This document shows, piece after piece, positions 36,551 through 45,510 of a DNA stretch of 64,000 bases. Origin of the DNA: Acidimicrobiia bacterium (GTDB taxonomy: Bacteria > Actinomycetota > Acidimicrobiia > Acidimicrobiales > VFJN01); NCBI GenBank assembly GCA_009694375.1, contig SHVB01000002.1, positions 62,001 through 126,000 of the forward strand. Reading direction: 5' to 3'. The stretch's first letter is position 1. Every line of letters starts with the position of its first letter. Position numbers and translations under genes: made by a program. The notes below the pieces were generated by a model. It did not search any database and had not been told where the DNA came from. It was given only the letters and a program-made list of their open reading frames with translations.

Positions 36551-37174
36551 TTACGAGTAGAAGGGGTTCTCGCCGGCGGTGTGGTCGGTGGTGTCGATGA
36601 CCTCGGTGACCTCAGGAATCGACTCCTGGATGGAGCGGGCAATGCCATCCCGCAAGGTCATCGCTGATACCGCACAACCCTGGCAACCGCCGCCCATCGT
36701 GACGTAGACGACGGTGTTGTCTACGCCTTTGAGTTCAGCAAACCCGCCGTGAGCGGCGAGGGAGGGATTGATCTGCTCCTGGAGGAGCTGTTCCACCTGT
36801 TCGGCGATCGAACCGGTGAGTTCGAGGTGCTTGCCCGAGAGCGGGTCGGGTCGATTCGGGTTCCGGAGCACCAGCCCGGGGCCGCCATTGGCCGGGAGGT
36901 CAAGGGTGGCGCCGGTGAGTTGCTCGATCGAACCCGCCGGCACGATCACTGGGAGACCGGCCTGGTGGTATTGCACGTCGGCATCGTCGGCGTCGGCGAT
37001 CGGATCGAAGGTGAGGTCGTACGCGTATTCGACCCCACTGGTGCCGGTGATCTCTACCCGTAGCGCCAAACCGCCCGGATCGTCCTCAGCCGCTCGCAAT
37101 TCCAAAATGCGTTCGACCGCCTCGGGCGTAACGGTGAATACCACCAAATCGGTGGGTGGAGTGGCGTCGACCAT
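36551..37174 (-). CDS. Nfu/NfuA-type Fe-S cluster carrier
   Basis: 207 residues: an N-terminal A-type-like domain (about 1-105) that lacks the cysteines of IscA, then a C-terminal NifU domain with GGGCQGC (CxxC, about 161-167). This matches NfuA, which delivers [4Fe-4S] clusters to target enzymes. ATG at 37174. Its stop lies 4 bp beyond the dxs stop on the other strand, convergent with dxs; Fe-S enzymes of the same isoprenoid pathway (IspG, IspH) are natural clients but that link is inference. Confidence 0.93.
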   Translation of the reverse strand: MVDATPPTDLVVFTVTPEAVERILELRAAEDDPGGLALRVEITGTSGVEYAYDLTFDPIADADDADVQYHQAGLPVIVPAGSIEQLTGATLDLPANGGPGLVLRNPNRPDPLSGKHLELTGSIAEQVEQLLQEQINPSLAAHGGFAELKGVDNTVVYVTMGGGCQGCAVSAMTLRDGIARSIQESIPEVTEVIDTTDHTAGENPFYS

Positions 37175-37198
37175 GGGGTCAGGCTAACGAATGGAGTC

Positions 37199-38032
37199 GT
37201 GACCAACACATCTGCCACCTCCGCCACCGTTCCCAACGAGGGCCACGGGCCCGTCGTGCTCTACGACGTGGCCGACCAGATCGCCACCATCACGCTCAAT
37301 CGGCCCCACCGGCGCAACGCCATCTCCATGGGCATGCTCGATCTACTCGGCCAACACTTCAGCGCCGCCGAGGCCGATCCAGAGGTACGGGTGGTGATCC
37401 TCACGGGTGCCGGTAAAGGGTTCTGCGCCGGCCTCGACATCAAAGACGCTATGGCCGGCACCGGCATCGGTGGGGGCGGCGGACCCAGTGGCCCGCTGCA
37501 GACCCGCAACCTGCCCACGGTAATCCTGCAGGAGATGGATACCCCGGTGATCGCGGCGCTCAATGGTGCCGCCGCCGGCTACGGGCTCGATCTCGCCCTC
37601 GGTGCCGACCTACGGCTGATCGCCGACAGCGCCAAACTCCTGCCGGGCTTCGCCAAGCGAGGCATCGTGCCCGAATCGGGTGGCACCTGGTACCTGCCCC
37701 GTTTGCTCGGATGGGCCAAGGCCGCCGAGATCTCGTATCTCGGGCGCGATCTCAGCGCAACCGAGGCGGAGCGGATCGGCCTGGTGAATCGGGCGGTGCC
37801 CGACGCCGAACTGCTCCCTCTGGCCCACGAATGGGCTGGGGAGATTGCCGCCAATGCCCCGCTGGCCATCCAGGCAATGAAGCGCTTGTTCCGTCACGGC
37901 CAGACCGAGGACTTCGCCAGCCACAGCCATCACGTGCTGCTTCAGACGATGCTGCTGTTCGCCACGAAGGACTTCCACGAGGGCATCACCAGTTTCGTGG
38001 AGCAGCGCCCGCCGCTATTTCGGGGCCACTGA
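37199..38032 (+). CDS. Enoyl-CoA hydratase/isomerase family protein
   Basis: 277 residues from GTG at 37199. Crotonase fold with oxyanion-hole GFCAGLDIKDAM and NGAAAGYGLDLALGADLRLIADSAK. Where classical hydratases have Glu, this has Asp (in GYGLDLA) and Phe (in LLPGFAKRG), so another crotonase reaction is likely. A Gly-rich insert (GTGIGGGGGPSG) sits in the substrate loop. Divergent from the Nfu gene by 24 bp and followed after 16 bp by a small membrane protein. Confidence 0.9.
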   Translation: MTNTSATSATVPNEGHGPVVLYDVADQIATITLNRPHRRNAISMGMLDLLGQHFSAAEADPEVRVVILTGAGKGFCAGLDIKDAMAGTGIGGGGGPSGPLQTRNLPTVILQEMDTPVIAALNGAAAGYGLDLALGADLRLIADSAKLLPGFAKRGIVPESGGTWYLPRLLGWAKAAEISYLGRDLSATEAERIGLVNRAVPDAELLPLAHEWAGEIAANAPLAIQAMKRLFRHGQTEDFASHSHHVLLQTMLLFATKDFHEGITSFVEQRPPLFRGH

Positions 38033-38048
38033 CTCCTAGCCTGAGGGC

Positions 38049-38324
38049 ATGTCGGCGTCGTCTAGGCACTCAATCAGCGATGTCTTCGTCTTCATCATTC
38101 GCGGGGCCAAACGCACGGCGCTGTTGCTCATCGGTGTGGCCCTGTTGGTGGGCGGCGCCATCATGCTCGTCCTGCCGGGGCCTGGTCTGCTGGCGATTTT
38201 GGCCGGTCTGGCGTTGCTGGCTACCGAGTTCCTGTGGGCGCAACACCTTCTCGAGGCGATGAAGAACCGGGCGGGGCAGGCCCAGGATGCCGCCAGGAGG
38301 AGTTGGCCAATCCGGCACCGCTGA
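38049..38324 (+). CDS. PGPGW-family small transmembrane protein
   Basis: 91 residues with two hydrophobic helices joined by the conserved PGPGLLAILAGLALLATEFLWA segment (shown here as two pieces, PGPGLLAILAGLA and LATEFLWA), the signature of the putative transmembrane family named for PGPGW. The Pro-Gly pair here is followed by Leu instead of Trp. Function unknown. It lies 16 bp after a crotonase gene. Confidence 0.8.
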   Translation: MSASSRHSISDVFVFIIRGAKRTALLLIGVALLVGGAIMLVLPGPGLLAILAGLALLATEFLWAQHLLEAMKNRAGQAQDAARRSWPIRHR

Positions 38325-38416
38325 CACTCCGGACCACCCCCTCCCCCATTTGAACACGCTAAGCGTTTCTTATGAGTGCCTCTGGCCCATAAATGGTCCA
38401 AACGACTCTAGAGATC

Positions 38417-38440
38417 ACCACTATAAGCGGTCATAGTGGT
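38417..38440. repeat. Inverted repeat in the 38.3-38.56 kb intergenic region
   Basis: Perfect 8-bp arms ACCACTAT (38417-38424) and ATAGTGGT (38433-38440) with an 8-bp spacer, in a 234-bp gap of lower GC content between the PGPGW gene and the ABC-F gene. A second small palindrome ACGCTAAGCGT is at 38356-38366. Both genes end here, so it may be a terminator, but no T-run follows; an operator or insertion scar is also possible. Confidence 0.4.
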
Positions 38441-38558
38441 CCTTAGAGAACGGATACCGGAGGGAGTCACTCGGCTTGATGCCGAACGGCAACCACAGCA
38501 GGTTTCGGCCGAGTCCCGGCGGGCGGGGCTCGGCCGTATCCGTTCCCCGGCCTTCTCA

Positions 38559-40370
38559 CTACCGGGACTCGAGTTCCTCGCTCACTTCGAGCCATCGCTG
38601 CTCGGCCGCCGCCACGCTCTCCTGCACGATCGCCAACTCTGCCCCCAGGGCCGCCAGCGCCACGTGGTCATGGGCGTGGGCGGCCTCGCCCACGGCGAGC
38701 TCGAGACGGGCCCGGGCTCGGTCCAAGCGAGCGAGTTCCTTCTCATCGTCACGCAGCAGGGCCCGCAGGGTGGCGTGGGAGCGACCCGCCTTTACCTTGG
38801 CCGGACGCACCGATGGCGACCGCCCCACTGACGGCGGCGAAGCCATGGCGGTGACCGACGGGGCGATGCGTCCCCCCACCCGGGCCCGGCGTTCCGCATC
38901 CCAGGCGGCGTACCCGCCGGGCCGACGACCGGCGCCCCCGGCGCCGTCGAGCACCACGACGTCGGCCACGGTGCGCTCAAGAAAGGCTCGATCATGGCTG
39001 ATCACGATGAGGGCGCCGGGCCAATCCTCGAGAAAGTCCTCCAGCGCCCGCAAGGTGTCGAGATCGAGATCGTTGGTGGGCTCGTCGAGCACCAGCACAT
39101 TTGGTTTCTGGGCCAACGCCAGCAGGAGTTGCACCCGGCGACGCTCACCGCCCGACAGCAGCCCGATCGGCGCCCATTGGGCGTCGTCTTCAAACCAGAA
39201 CGATTCCAGCAGGCGAGCATCACTCCAGTCCGGCTGGCGGGGTCCGGCCACCGCTTCGCGCACTCGCAGGGTCGGATCAAGCGACGCGCCGGTCTGGTCA
39301 TAGACGGCCATACGTACCGTGGAGCCCTGCACCACCCGGCCCTCGCGTGGCTCACGGCGACCGGCGAGCACCTCCGCCAGCGTGGACTTACCGGCCCCGT
39401 TAGGACCCACGATGCCGAGCCGTTCCCGCGGGTCGAGCGCCAAATCCAGGCCTCGGAACAGCCAACGATCGCCGTAACCGTCGCCCACCCCATGGAGCTC
39501 AACCACCTGGTCGCCGAGACGCGGTGTGTCGAAGTGCAAGGGAAGATCCCCCGGGCGGGCCGCCGCTTCGGGACGAGCCGAGACCAAAGCCGTAGCGGCG
39601 GCCACCCGCGCCTGGGGTTTACTCGTGCGGGCCGGAGCACCCCGTCGGAGCCAGGCCAGTTCCGCCCGCGCCAGATTCCGCCGCTTCGTCTCGGCCCCTT
39701 CAGACTGCAAGGCCCGCTCGGCGCGCCCATCGAGCCATCCTTGATAGCCACCAGCATGCACGAAGGCCTTCCCGCGATCGAGTTCCAGCACGCTGGTGGT
39801 CACCCGGTCGAGGACATGGCGATCGTGGGTGACGAGCAATAAACCGCCGGGGAATCGCGCCAGCCATTCCTCCAACCAGGCGATACCGTCGAGATCGAGG
39901 TGATTGGTGGGCTCGTCGAGGATAAGCAGGTCGCCCTCGTCGGCCTGCCCACGCGGACCGCCCACCGCCAGCAGGGCACGGGCCAGCGCGACCCGCTTCA
40001 CCTGCCCCCCTGAAAGCGTGGACACATCCACCTCCAGCGCATCCACCATGCCCAGACGGTCGAGAATCGAGGCGGCCTCCCAGCCCGCTCCCACGGCCTC
40101 CCCCACCGTGCCGGGCGGAAGCGGGGCATCCTGGTCGAGCACCGACACACGCGCCCCCCGGCCCCGCCGCACCGTGCCCGCTTCGGGTTCCCGGGTTCCG
40201 GCCAGCACCTTGAGCAGCGTGGACTTGCCGCCCCCGTTGATCCCCACCACGCCGAGGCGATCGCCCGAAGACACCGTCACGGAGAGTCCGTCGAACAGCG
40301 CCTTGCCCGGACGACTCACGGCCACGCCGGTTACATCGACGAGGATCACCCCTTGATTCTCGCAGACCAT
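38559..40370 (-). CDS. ABC-F family ATP-binding protein
   Basis: 603 residues from ATG at 40370. Two ATPase modules with Walker A loops GINGGGKST and GPNGAGKST and signatures LSGGQVKRVALARALL and LSGGERRRVQLLL, separated by a linker and followed by a charged C-terminal coiled coil (about 520-600). No membrane segments. ABC-F proteins act on ribosomes in translation control or antibiotic protection; which role applies cannot be told. A GTG at 40349 is an alternative start. Confidence 0.93.
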   Translation of the reverse strand: MVCENQGVILVDVTGVAVSRPGKALFDGLSVTVSSGDRLGVVGINGGGKSTLLKVLAGTREPEAGTVRRGRGARVSVLDQDAPLPPGTVGEAVGAGWEAASILDRLGMVDALEVDVSTLSGGQVKRVALARALLAVGGPRGQADEGDLLILDEPTNHLDLDGIAWLEEWLARFPGGLLLVTHDRHVLDRVTTSVLELDRGKAFVHAGGYQGWLDGRAERALQSEGAETKRRNLARAELAWLRRGAPARTSKPQARVAAATALVSARPEAAARPGDLPLHFDTPRLGDQVVELHGVGDGYGDRWLFRGLDLALDPRERLGIVGPNGAGKSTLAEVLAGRREPREGRVVQGSTVRMAVYDQTGASLDPTLRVREAVAGPRQPDWSDARLLESFWFEDDAQWAPIGLLSGGERRRVQLLLALAQKPNVLVLDEPTNDLDLDTLRALEDFLEDWPGALIVISHDRAFLERTVADVVVLDGAGGAGRRPGGYAAWDAERRARVGGRIAPSVTAMASPPSVGRSPSVRPAKVKAGRSHATLRALLRDDEKELARLDRARARLELAVGEAAHAHDHVALAALGAELAIVQESVAAAEQRWLEVSEELESR

Positions 40371-40435
40371 GCCCCGCCCACCACCTTCGTGCCACGATCC
40401 CCCGGCGCCCCGCCGAGAATCGCTACGGTCCTCGG

Positions 40436-41275
40436 GTGCCACGCGACGGGATCCTCTCCGACCCCATCGACATCGACGGACCCCGCCACCGTGCCGTCAC
40501 CTACCGACGCGTGGAAGCACGCCCGGGCCTAGTGGTGGAGCACCGCGCCAGTGGTGTGGTGGGATCGATCCAGACCTTCAACGACCAGATGGTGACCCTG
40601 CGCGATCGACACGGCCAGGATCGGCCGCTGCGCACTCAGCCCGGCGGCTTCCTCATCGACGGAGCACCGTGCACGCTCGTGGCCCCCTCTCCATCCCGCA
40701 CCCCGGCTACGGCCCTTACGGCGTCGGGGTCCATCCACCAAGGACGCACCCCGGCCCGAGTGGCCCGGGCGAGCCGCATCCTCGTGGAAGGGATCCACGA
40801 CGCCGAACTGGTGGAAAAAGTGTGGGGCGATGACCTCCGCGAGGTGGGCGTCGTGGTTGAACGACTCGACGGCATGGACGACCTCACCGCCGTGATCGCC
40901 CACCATCGACCCGGACCCGGCCAGCGCATTGGGGTGCTCCTCGACCACCTCGTCGCCGGTTCCAAAGAAAGCCGGTCGGCGGCAGAGGTTCGCCATCCCC
41001 ACGTGCTCGTTACCGGAACACCCTTCGTAGACGTCTGGGCCGCCATACGGCCCGAGGTTGCCGGCATCCCGGCCTGGCCCACCGTACCCAAGGGCACCGA
41101 TTGGAAAACCGGCGTGCTGGCGGCCCTGGGTCGCCCCGAATCGTCCGGGGAGTTCTGGCGGCATCTGCTCGGCCAGGTACAGACCTACGCCGACCTTGAT
41201 CCCACGCTGGTGGGCGCGGTGGAGCAACTCATCGACTTCGTGACCAGTGACGACGAGGGCGGCGAAGTTCCCTGA
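40436..41275 (+). CDS. DUF3097 family protein
   Basis: 279 residues from GTG at 40436. Matches the actinobacterial DUF3097 family by the segments GRTPARVARASRILVEGIHDAELVEKVWGDDLR and HPHVLVTGTPFVDVWAAIRP (shown in pieces), the first of which resembles a TOPRIM-like acidic loop (EGIHD). No function is established. Convergent to the ABC exporter genes, 7 bp apart, and divergent from the ABC-F gene. Confidence 0.85.
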   Translation: MPRDGILSDPIDIDGPRHRAVTYRRVEARPGLVVEHRASGVVGSIQTFNDQMVTLRDRHGQDRPLRTQPGGFLIDGAPCTLVAPSPSRTPATALTASGSIHQGRTPARVARASRILVEGIHDAELVEKVWGDDLREVGVVVERLDGMDDLTAVIAHHRPGPGQRIGVLLDHLVAGSKESRSAAEVRHPHVLVTGTPFVDVWAAIRPEVAGIPAWPTVPKGTDWKTGVLAALGRPESSGEFWRHLLGQVQTYADLDPTLVGAVEQLIDFVTSDDEGGEVP

Positions 41276-41282
41276 GATCTAC

Positions 41283-42104
41283 TCAACCCCGGCGGATGCG
41301 GCCCCGCAGCGCCGCAAAACACAGCGACATGCTGAGCACTCCCACGATGGCGATGGCCGCGAGGGCCTGACCAAGCGTGGCCCACACCCATCCCTCGGTC
41401 TCGAGGGAACGCAGACCAGCCAGCACATAGGTCACCGGGTTGTACCCCGCCACCGTGTCGAGCCATCCGGTCAGCGCCTCCCGCGGCAGCATCGAGGTGG
41501 TGAGAAAGGCAAACGGGAAGAAGATGATGAAGCTCGAGGCCACGGCCTGAGGGTTGCCGGTCTTGAGAGCGATGGCGTAGGGGAACCCGGTGAACACGAG
41601 GCCCCAGAGGCCTGCCATCACGATGAACACCAGAATTCCCAAGAAGCCGGTTTCGAAGCGGACACCCACCACGGAACCCAAAATCAGTACGGGGATACAC
41701 AACGCGCACACCAGCGCGAAGTCCGACACCATCAAACCCAGCAGCAGCGACAGCCGCCGCACCGGAGTAAGGACCAGCCGATCGAAGTAGCCGCCCTGAA
41801 TGTCGGTCACCAGCGTGCTGGCCCGCGACACCCCGGTCACCGCGAAGATGATCGCCACGGGAAGTTGGAAGGCCTTGTAATCGAAGCCAGGAATACCCTG
41901 CTCGCTGAAGTCCTGCAGGGCCCCAACATTCACGATAAAGAAGAACAACGGGATGAACAGCGCGGGGATGATGGTGGCTGGCTCGCGCGGGATCCCGCGC
42001 AGCGCCCGACCAGCCACGCTGGCGGTGTCGGCAACGAAGCCCGCCTTGCGCGCCCGAATGACATGGGTTTGTTGCGGGGCATCAGGGGGCGTGAGCACCG
42101 TCAC
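41283..42104 (-). CDS. ABC-2 type transporter permease (DrrB-like)
   Basis: 273 residues with six hydrophobic helices and the ABC-2 layout, including the conserved central segment DIQGGYFDRLVLTPVRRLSLLLGLM that touches the ATPase. GTG start at 42104 overlaps the stop of the ATPase gene (GTGA). Together they form a two-gene exporter of the daunorubicin-resistance type; substrate unknown. Confidence 0.9.
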   Translation of the reverse strand: MTVLTPPDAPQQTHVIRARKAGFVADTASVAGRALRGIPREPATIIPALFIPLFFFIVNVGALQDFSEQGIPGFDYKAFQLPVAIIFAVTGVSRASTLVTDIQGGYFDRLVLTPVRRLSLLLGLMVSDFALVCALCIPVLILGSVVGVRFETGFLGILVFIVMAGLWGLVFTGFPYAIALKTGNPQAVASSFIIFFPFAFLTTSMLPREALTGWLDTVAGYNPVTYVLAGLRSLETEGWVWATLGQALAAIAIVGVLSMSLCFAALRGRIRRG

Positions 42105-43084
42105 TGGATCTCGTCCTCGTTGTCGGCATCGGCCACGCCGATGCGGTTACCGGTGATCTCAAGAAACACATCGTCGAGCGTGGGGGTGCGCAGGGTGAGT
42201 TCCTTCACCTTCACCCCGCTGGCACTGAGAGCCACCGCCACCGGGCTCACGATGGCGGCACCGTCCACGGCGGCAACGGTGAGTTCATCGCCGTGTATCT
42301 CAGTGGAGGTCACGCCGTCTACCACCGCCACCGCCGCCTTGGCGACGGTGGCATCGCCCTCGATGCGAACCACGATCACGTCGTCACCGATGGAACGCTT
42401 CAACGCCTCCGGAGTTCCCTCGGCCACGATTTTTCCGGCCGCAATGATCCCCACCCGGTCGGCCAACTCGTCGGCTTCCTCGAGGTACTGAGTGGTGAGA
42501 AAGATCGTCATGCCCAGGTTGTCGTTCAGCCGACGCACTTCCTCCCACACCTTCAGCCGACTCGCCGGATCGAGGCCCGTGGTGGGCTCGTCGAGAAAGA
42601 GAACCTGGGGGTTGTGCACGAGGGCCGCCGCCAGGTCCAACCGACGCTTCATGCCGCCGGAATAGGTGCCGATGCGTCGATTGAGGGCGTCGCCGATGTC
42701 TACGAGGGTGCTGAGTTCATCGAGTCGGGCCACCACATCCTGCTTGTTCAGCCCGTAGAGCCGACCCTGGAGGCGAAGGAGTTCCATCCCCGTCTGCTGG
42801 GGATCGAGGGCGGCATCCTGCAGAGCCACCCCGATGCGGAAGCGCACCTCCTCGGGCTCTGTCTCTACATCGAAGCCCGCCACGGTGGCCGATCCGCCGT
42901 TGGGGGCGAGGAGGGTGCAGAGCATGCGCACAGCGGTGGACTTGCCGGCTCCGTTGGGGCCGAGGAACCCGTAGATTTCACCCGTCTGGACATCCAGATC
43001 CACTCCGTCCACGGCGGTGAAGTCGCCGAAGCGCCGGACGAGGCCAGTGGCCTGGATAGCTGCGGGAGAACTAGGGGCCGTCAT
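42101..43084 (-). CDS. ABC transporter ATP-binding protein (DrrA-like)
   Basis: 327 residues from ATG at 43084 (a TTG at 43108 would add eight). Walker A GPNGAGKST, Q-loop region, signature YSGGMKRRLDLAAALV and Walker B VLFLDEPTTGLDP are all present; the C-terminal extension of about 90 residues is typical of DrrA. Coupled to the permease. Probable export of a lipophilic compound, drug or lipid. Confidence 0.93.
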   Translation of the reverse strand: MTAPSSPAAIQATGLVRRFGDFTAVDGVDLDVQTGEIYGFLGPNGAGKSTAVRMLCTLLAPNGGSATVAGFDVETEPEEVRFRIGVALQDAALDPQQTGMELLRLQGRLYGLNKQDVVARLDELSTLVDIGDALNRRIGTYSGGMKRRLDLAAALVHNPQVLFLDEPTTGLDPASRLKVWEEVRRLNDNLGMTIFLTTQYLEEADELADRVGIIAAGKIVAEGTPEALKRSIGDDVIVVRIEGDATVAKAAVAVVDGVTSTEIHGDELTVAAVDGAAIVSPVAVALSASGVKVKELTLRTPTLDDVFLEITGNRIGVADADNEDEIQ

Positions 43085-43191
43085 TACCTGGATGGACGTT
43101 ATCAACAAGTACCTGAGATCAGACCCTCCTGCCCAACCTCGTCGGCGGCGGAAATGAACGGGGCTTCGCTCCCCAGGTACCGTTCCCTCCC

Positions 43192-43908
43192 ATGGCCGAA
43201 ACCTCCAGCACCGAACCTGTCACCTGCACCATCGACGACGATGTGGCCGTCCTACGCATCGACGATGGCAAGGTCAACGTCGTGAGCCACCGAGTGATCG
43301 AACTCCTCCACACCGGGCTCGACAGAGCCCTGGCTGAAGCCACCGCCGTGGCGATCATCGGACGCCCCGGAAAGCTGTCGGCGGGATTCGATCTGGTCGA
43401 GATGACCGCCGGCGTTGACCATGCTCAGGCCCTCGTGGGTGCCGGGGGCCGTCTCCTCATGCGCATCTACGGACACCCCCAGGCTGTCGTGGTGGGTGTC
43501 ACCGGCCACGCCATCGCCGCCGGTGCCCTGCTCACCTTGGCGTGTGACACGCGTATCGGCAGCGACGGGCCCGCCAAACTTGGGCTCAACGAGACGGCCA
43601 TCGGCATGGGACTCCCCCACTACGCCGTGGAGTTGGCCCAGGCGCGACTCTCCGCCGCCCATCTGATCCGCAGCGCCGTACAAGCCGAAATGTATGACAG
43701 CGCCGGTGCCGTGGCGGCCGGCTATCTCGACCGCGTCGTGCCAGCGGCCGACGTCGAGAGCGAGGCCATCGACGAGGCCCGGAGGCTCGGCACCTTCTCG
43801 GCCCGGGCGTACAGCCACACAAAGCTCGCACTGCACCAGGCGATGATCGACCGCGTCCTCGACCGGCTCGACGACGACATGGTCGCTATGACCACCCCGC
43901 AAGTCTGA
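43192..43908 (+). CDS. Crotonase-family protein, short form
   Basis: 238 residues from ATG at 43192. Oxyanion-hole region GKLSAGFDLVEMTAG and GHAIAAGALLTLACDTRIGSDGPAKLGLNETAIGMG; the Glu in LNET is in the right place for the second catalytic acid, while the first is replaced (GALLTLA). This is the third crotonase of the window. Followed 43 bp later by a small membrane protein gene. Confidence 0.9.
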   Translation: MAETSSTEPVTCTIDDDVAVLRIDDGKVNVVSHRVIELLHTGLDRALAEATAVAIIGRPGKLSAGFDLVEMTAGVDHAQALVGAGGRLLMRIYGHPQAVVVGVTGHAIAAGALLTLACDTRIGSDGPAKLGLNETAIGMGLPHYAVELAQARLSAAHLIRSAVQAEMYDSAGAVAAGYLDRVVPAADVESEAIDEARRLGTFSARAYSHTKLALHQAMIDRVLDRLDDDMVAMTTPQV

Positions 43909-43950
43909 GCGAGCGTCCCTCAGAGCACCACTGGTCCTAGCCTGGTTCAG

Positions 43951-44229
43951 GTGGACCGAAGCCTCATCTCCGATCACGAACTCGCGCAGCAGGCCCTCGC
44001 CGCCGATCCCGACACTGTCGTGCCCGACGATGCCGTGAGCCTGTGGACCTTGGCTCCCGCCAGCCCATTGCCGGGCCCACTCCCCGACTGGTACATGCCA
44101 CCCTCCGCCGGAGGTCGCCGCCATCATTCTCCGGGTCGGCGCCGCGTCGTGTATCTGCTCGTGGTCGCTTTTGCGCTCATCAACGCCGCCGGGCTCTGCA
44201 GCACGTACGGGTCGGTGGGGCTGGGCTAA
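43951..44229 (+). CDS. Small membrane protein, hypothetical
   Basis: 92 residues from GTG at 43951: an acidic N-terminal part, a Pro-rich middle and a single C-terminal hydrophobic segment (VVYLLVVAFALINAAGL). Not recognised. Its end overlaps by 4 bp the stop of the convergent SRPBCC gene. Confidence 0.55.
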   Translation: MDRSLISDHELAQQALAADPDTVVPDDAVSLWTLAPASPLPGPLPDWYMPPSAGGRRHHSPGRRRVVYLLVVAFALINAAGLCSTYGSVGLG

Positions 44230-44690
44230 CGGGTGACCGTGCGGTCGAGAATGCCCAGCGTGGCCCGCAGGGTGGATTCGGCAATGATCGGGAAAATGTC
44301 GGCCTGGCGCCAGGCGTCGTCAATGTCTGACCAGTCGTAGTACGACGTGACCAGGGTGCCGTTCTCCACCGGGGAGAGCGTGTAGCCGTAGATGTGCCCG
44401 ATTTGCGGTCGCAGTTGGCCCAGGATCGTCCAAGCGATCTCGCGATTCGGCTCGTAGGTCGTGATCGACACCGTCACGTCGTACTTGCCCATCGGGTGAT
44501 CGTTCAACGCCTCACGATCCATGTGCACCACGAAGGTGTCGCCCACCTTGGCGACCGGAGCACCGGTGGCCCCCTGGAGCATTCCCGAGCTATCGATCGC
44601 CACGTGACCATCAGGATCCGACACCAGCGTAAAGATGGCCTCCGGGGGAGCGGCGATGGTCCGTGTCACTTCTAGTCGCTCAATCGTCAT
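44226..44690 (-). CDS. SRPBCC (START-like) family protein
   Basis: 154 residues from ATG at 44690. N-terminal TIERLEVTRTIAAPPEAIFTLVSDPDGHVAID is the standard opening of polyketide-cyclase/START-like proteins with a hydrophobic ligand pocket. The function of single-domain members is usually unknown; lipid or ligand binding is likely. Reading could extend upstream but the GC-driven leader is not conserved-looking. Confidence 0.85.
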   Translation of the reverse strand: MTIERLEVTRTIAAPPEAIFTLVSDPDGHVAIDSSGMLQGATGAPVAKVGDTFVVHMDREALNDHPMGKYDVTVSITTYEPNREIAWTILGQLRPQIGHIYGYTLSPVENGTLVTSYYDWSDIDDAWRQADIFPIIAESTLRATLGILDRTVTR

Positions 44691-44860
44691 GGCCCCAGGG
44701 TGCCACCTGAACCTCCGATCGCTCTCATTGGGGTGCCCAGCCTCGGCTCCGCGTGGCGATCCATCGACCGACGCGGTTGGTCGGGCGCGACAGTGGGACG
44801 GCCACTGGGGCCGCCCCACTGGGGGAGTGATTATCGGCAACTAAGCCCGGGTGGGCGGAG

Positions 44861-45427
44861 TTACTTGGTGGGGATCAGTACACCATCGATACCGTGAATG
44901 ACGCCGTTGCTGGCTTCAACATCGGCCACCAAGACCTTGTAGGTCTTGCCGGAAGCGTCGGTTACCGTGACCCCTTTGTCCGACACGCCCACGGTGAGTT
45001 CTTCACCCTGGACCGTCTTTACCTTCTGGCCATCTTTGAGATCGGCGGCCAGCACCTTGCCCGAAACTACGTGGTAGGTGAGGATTGAAGTGAGCTGGTC
45101 CTTGTTGGCCGGCTCGAGAAGGGAATCGACGGTACCGGCAGGCAAGGCTTCGAAGGCCGCGTTGGTGGGCGCAAAGACAGTAAAGGGACCGGGACCGCTG
45201 AGCGTCTCGACCAAACCGGCTGCCTCGACGGCGGCGACGAGCGTAGAGAAGTCCTCAGTCCCGGCAGCCACCTCCACAATCGTGCCAGCCTCCATGGGGG
45301 CTTCGGTGGTCGGGGTGGTGCTTTCTGCCTCGCTGCTGTCGTCGCTGCTGCATGCCGCGGCCGTGAGGCCAAGAGCCGCCACGATGCCGAGGGCTACCAC
45401 GCCACGGGGTACGGATGAGATTCGCAT
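44861..45427 (-). CDS. Fasciclin-domain lipoprotein
   Basis: 188 residues. Signal peptide with lipobox LTAAAC (Cys about 26), an Asp/Ser/Glu/Thr-rich linker and one FAS1 domain with the canonical FTVFAPTNAAFEALPAGTVDSLL and LTSILTYHVVSGKVLAADL segments. This is the plan of mycobacterial MPT70/MPT83-type and marine fasciclin lipoproteins; cell-surface adhesion is the expected role. ATG at 45427. The PAS-GGDEF-EAL gene lies on the same strand 83 bp downstream. Confidence 0.9.
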   Translation of the reverse strand: MRISSVPRGVVALGIVAALGLTAAACSSDDSSEAESTTPTTEAPMEAGTIVEVAAGTEDFSTLVAAVEAAGLVETLSGPGPFTVFAPTNAAFEALPAGTVDSLLEPANKDQLTSILTYHVVSGKVLAADLKDGQKVKTVQGEELTVGVSDKGVTVTDASGKTYKVLVADVEASNGVIHGIDGVLIPTK

Positions 45428-45510
45428 GTTGGTATTGCTCCTTGAACTAGGGGTGTCTTCCTATACGGAGCCAAACCCCGGTCGGATGACCTCCCCAATC
45501 CGCTCGCTCT

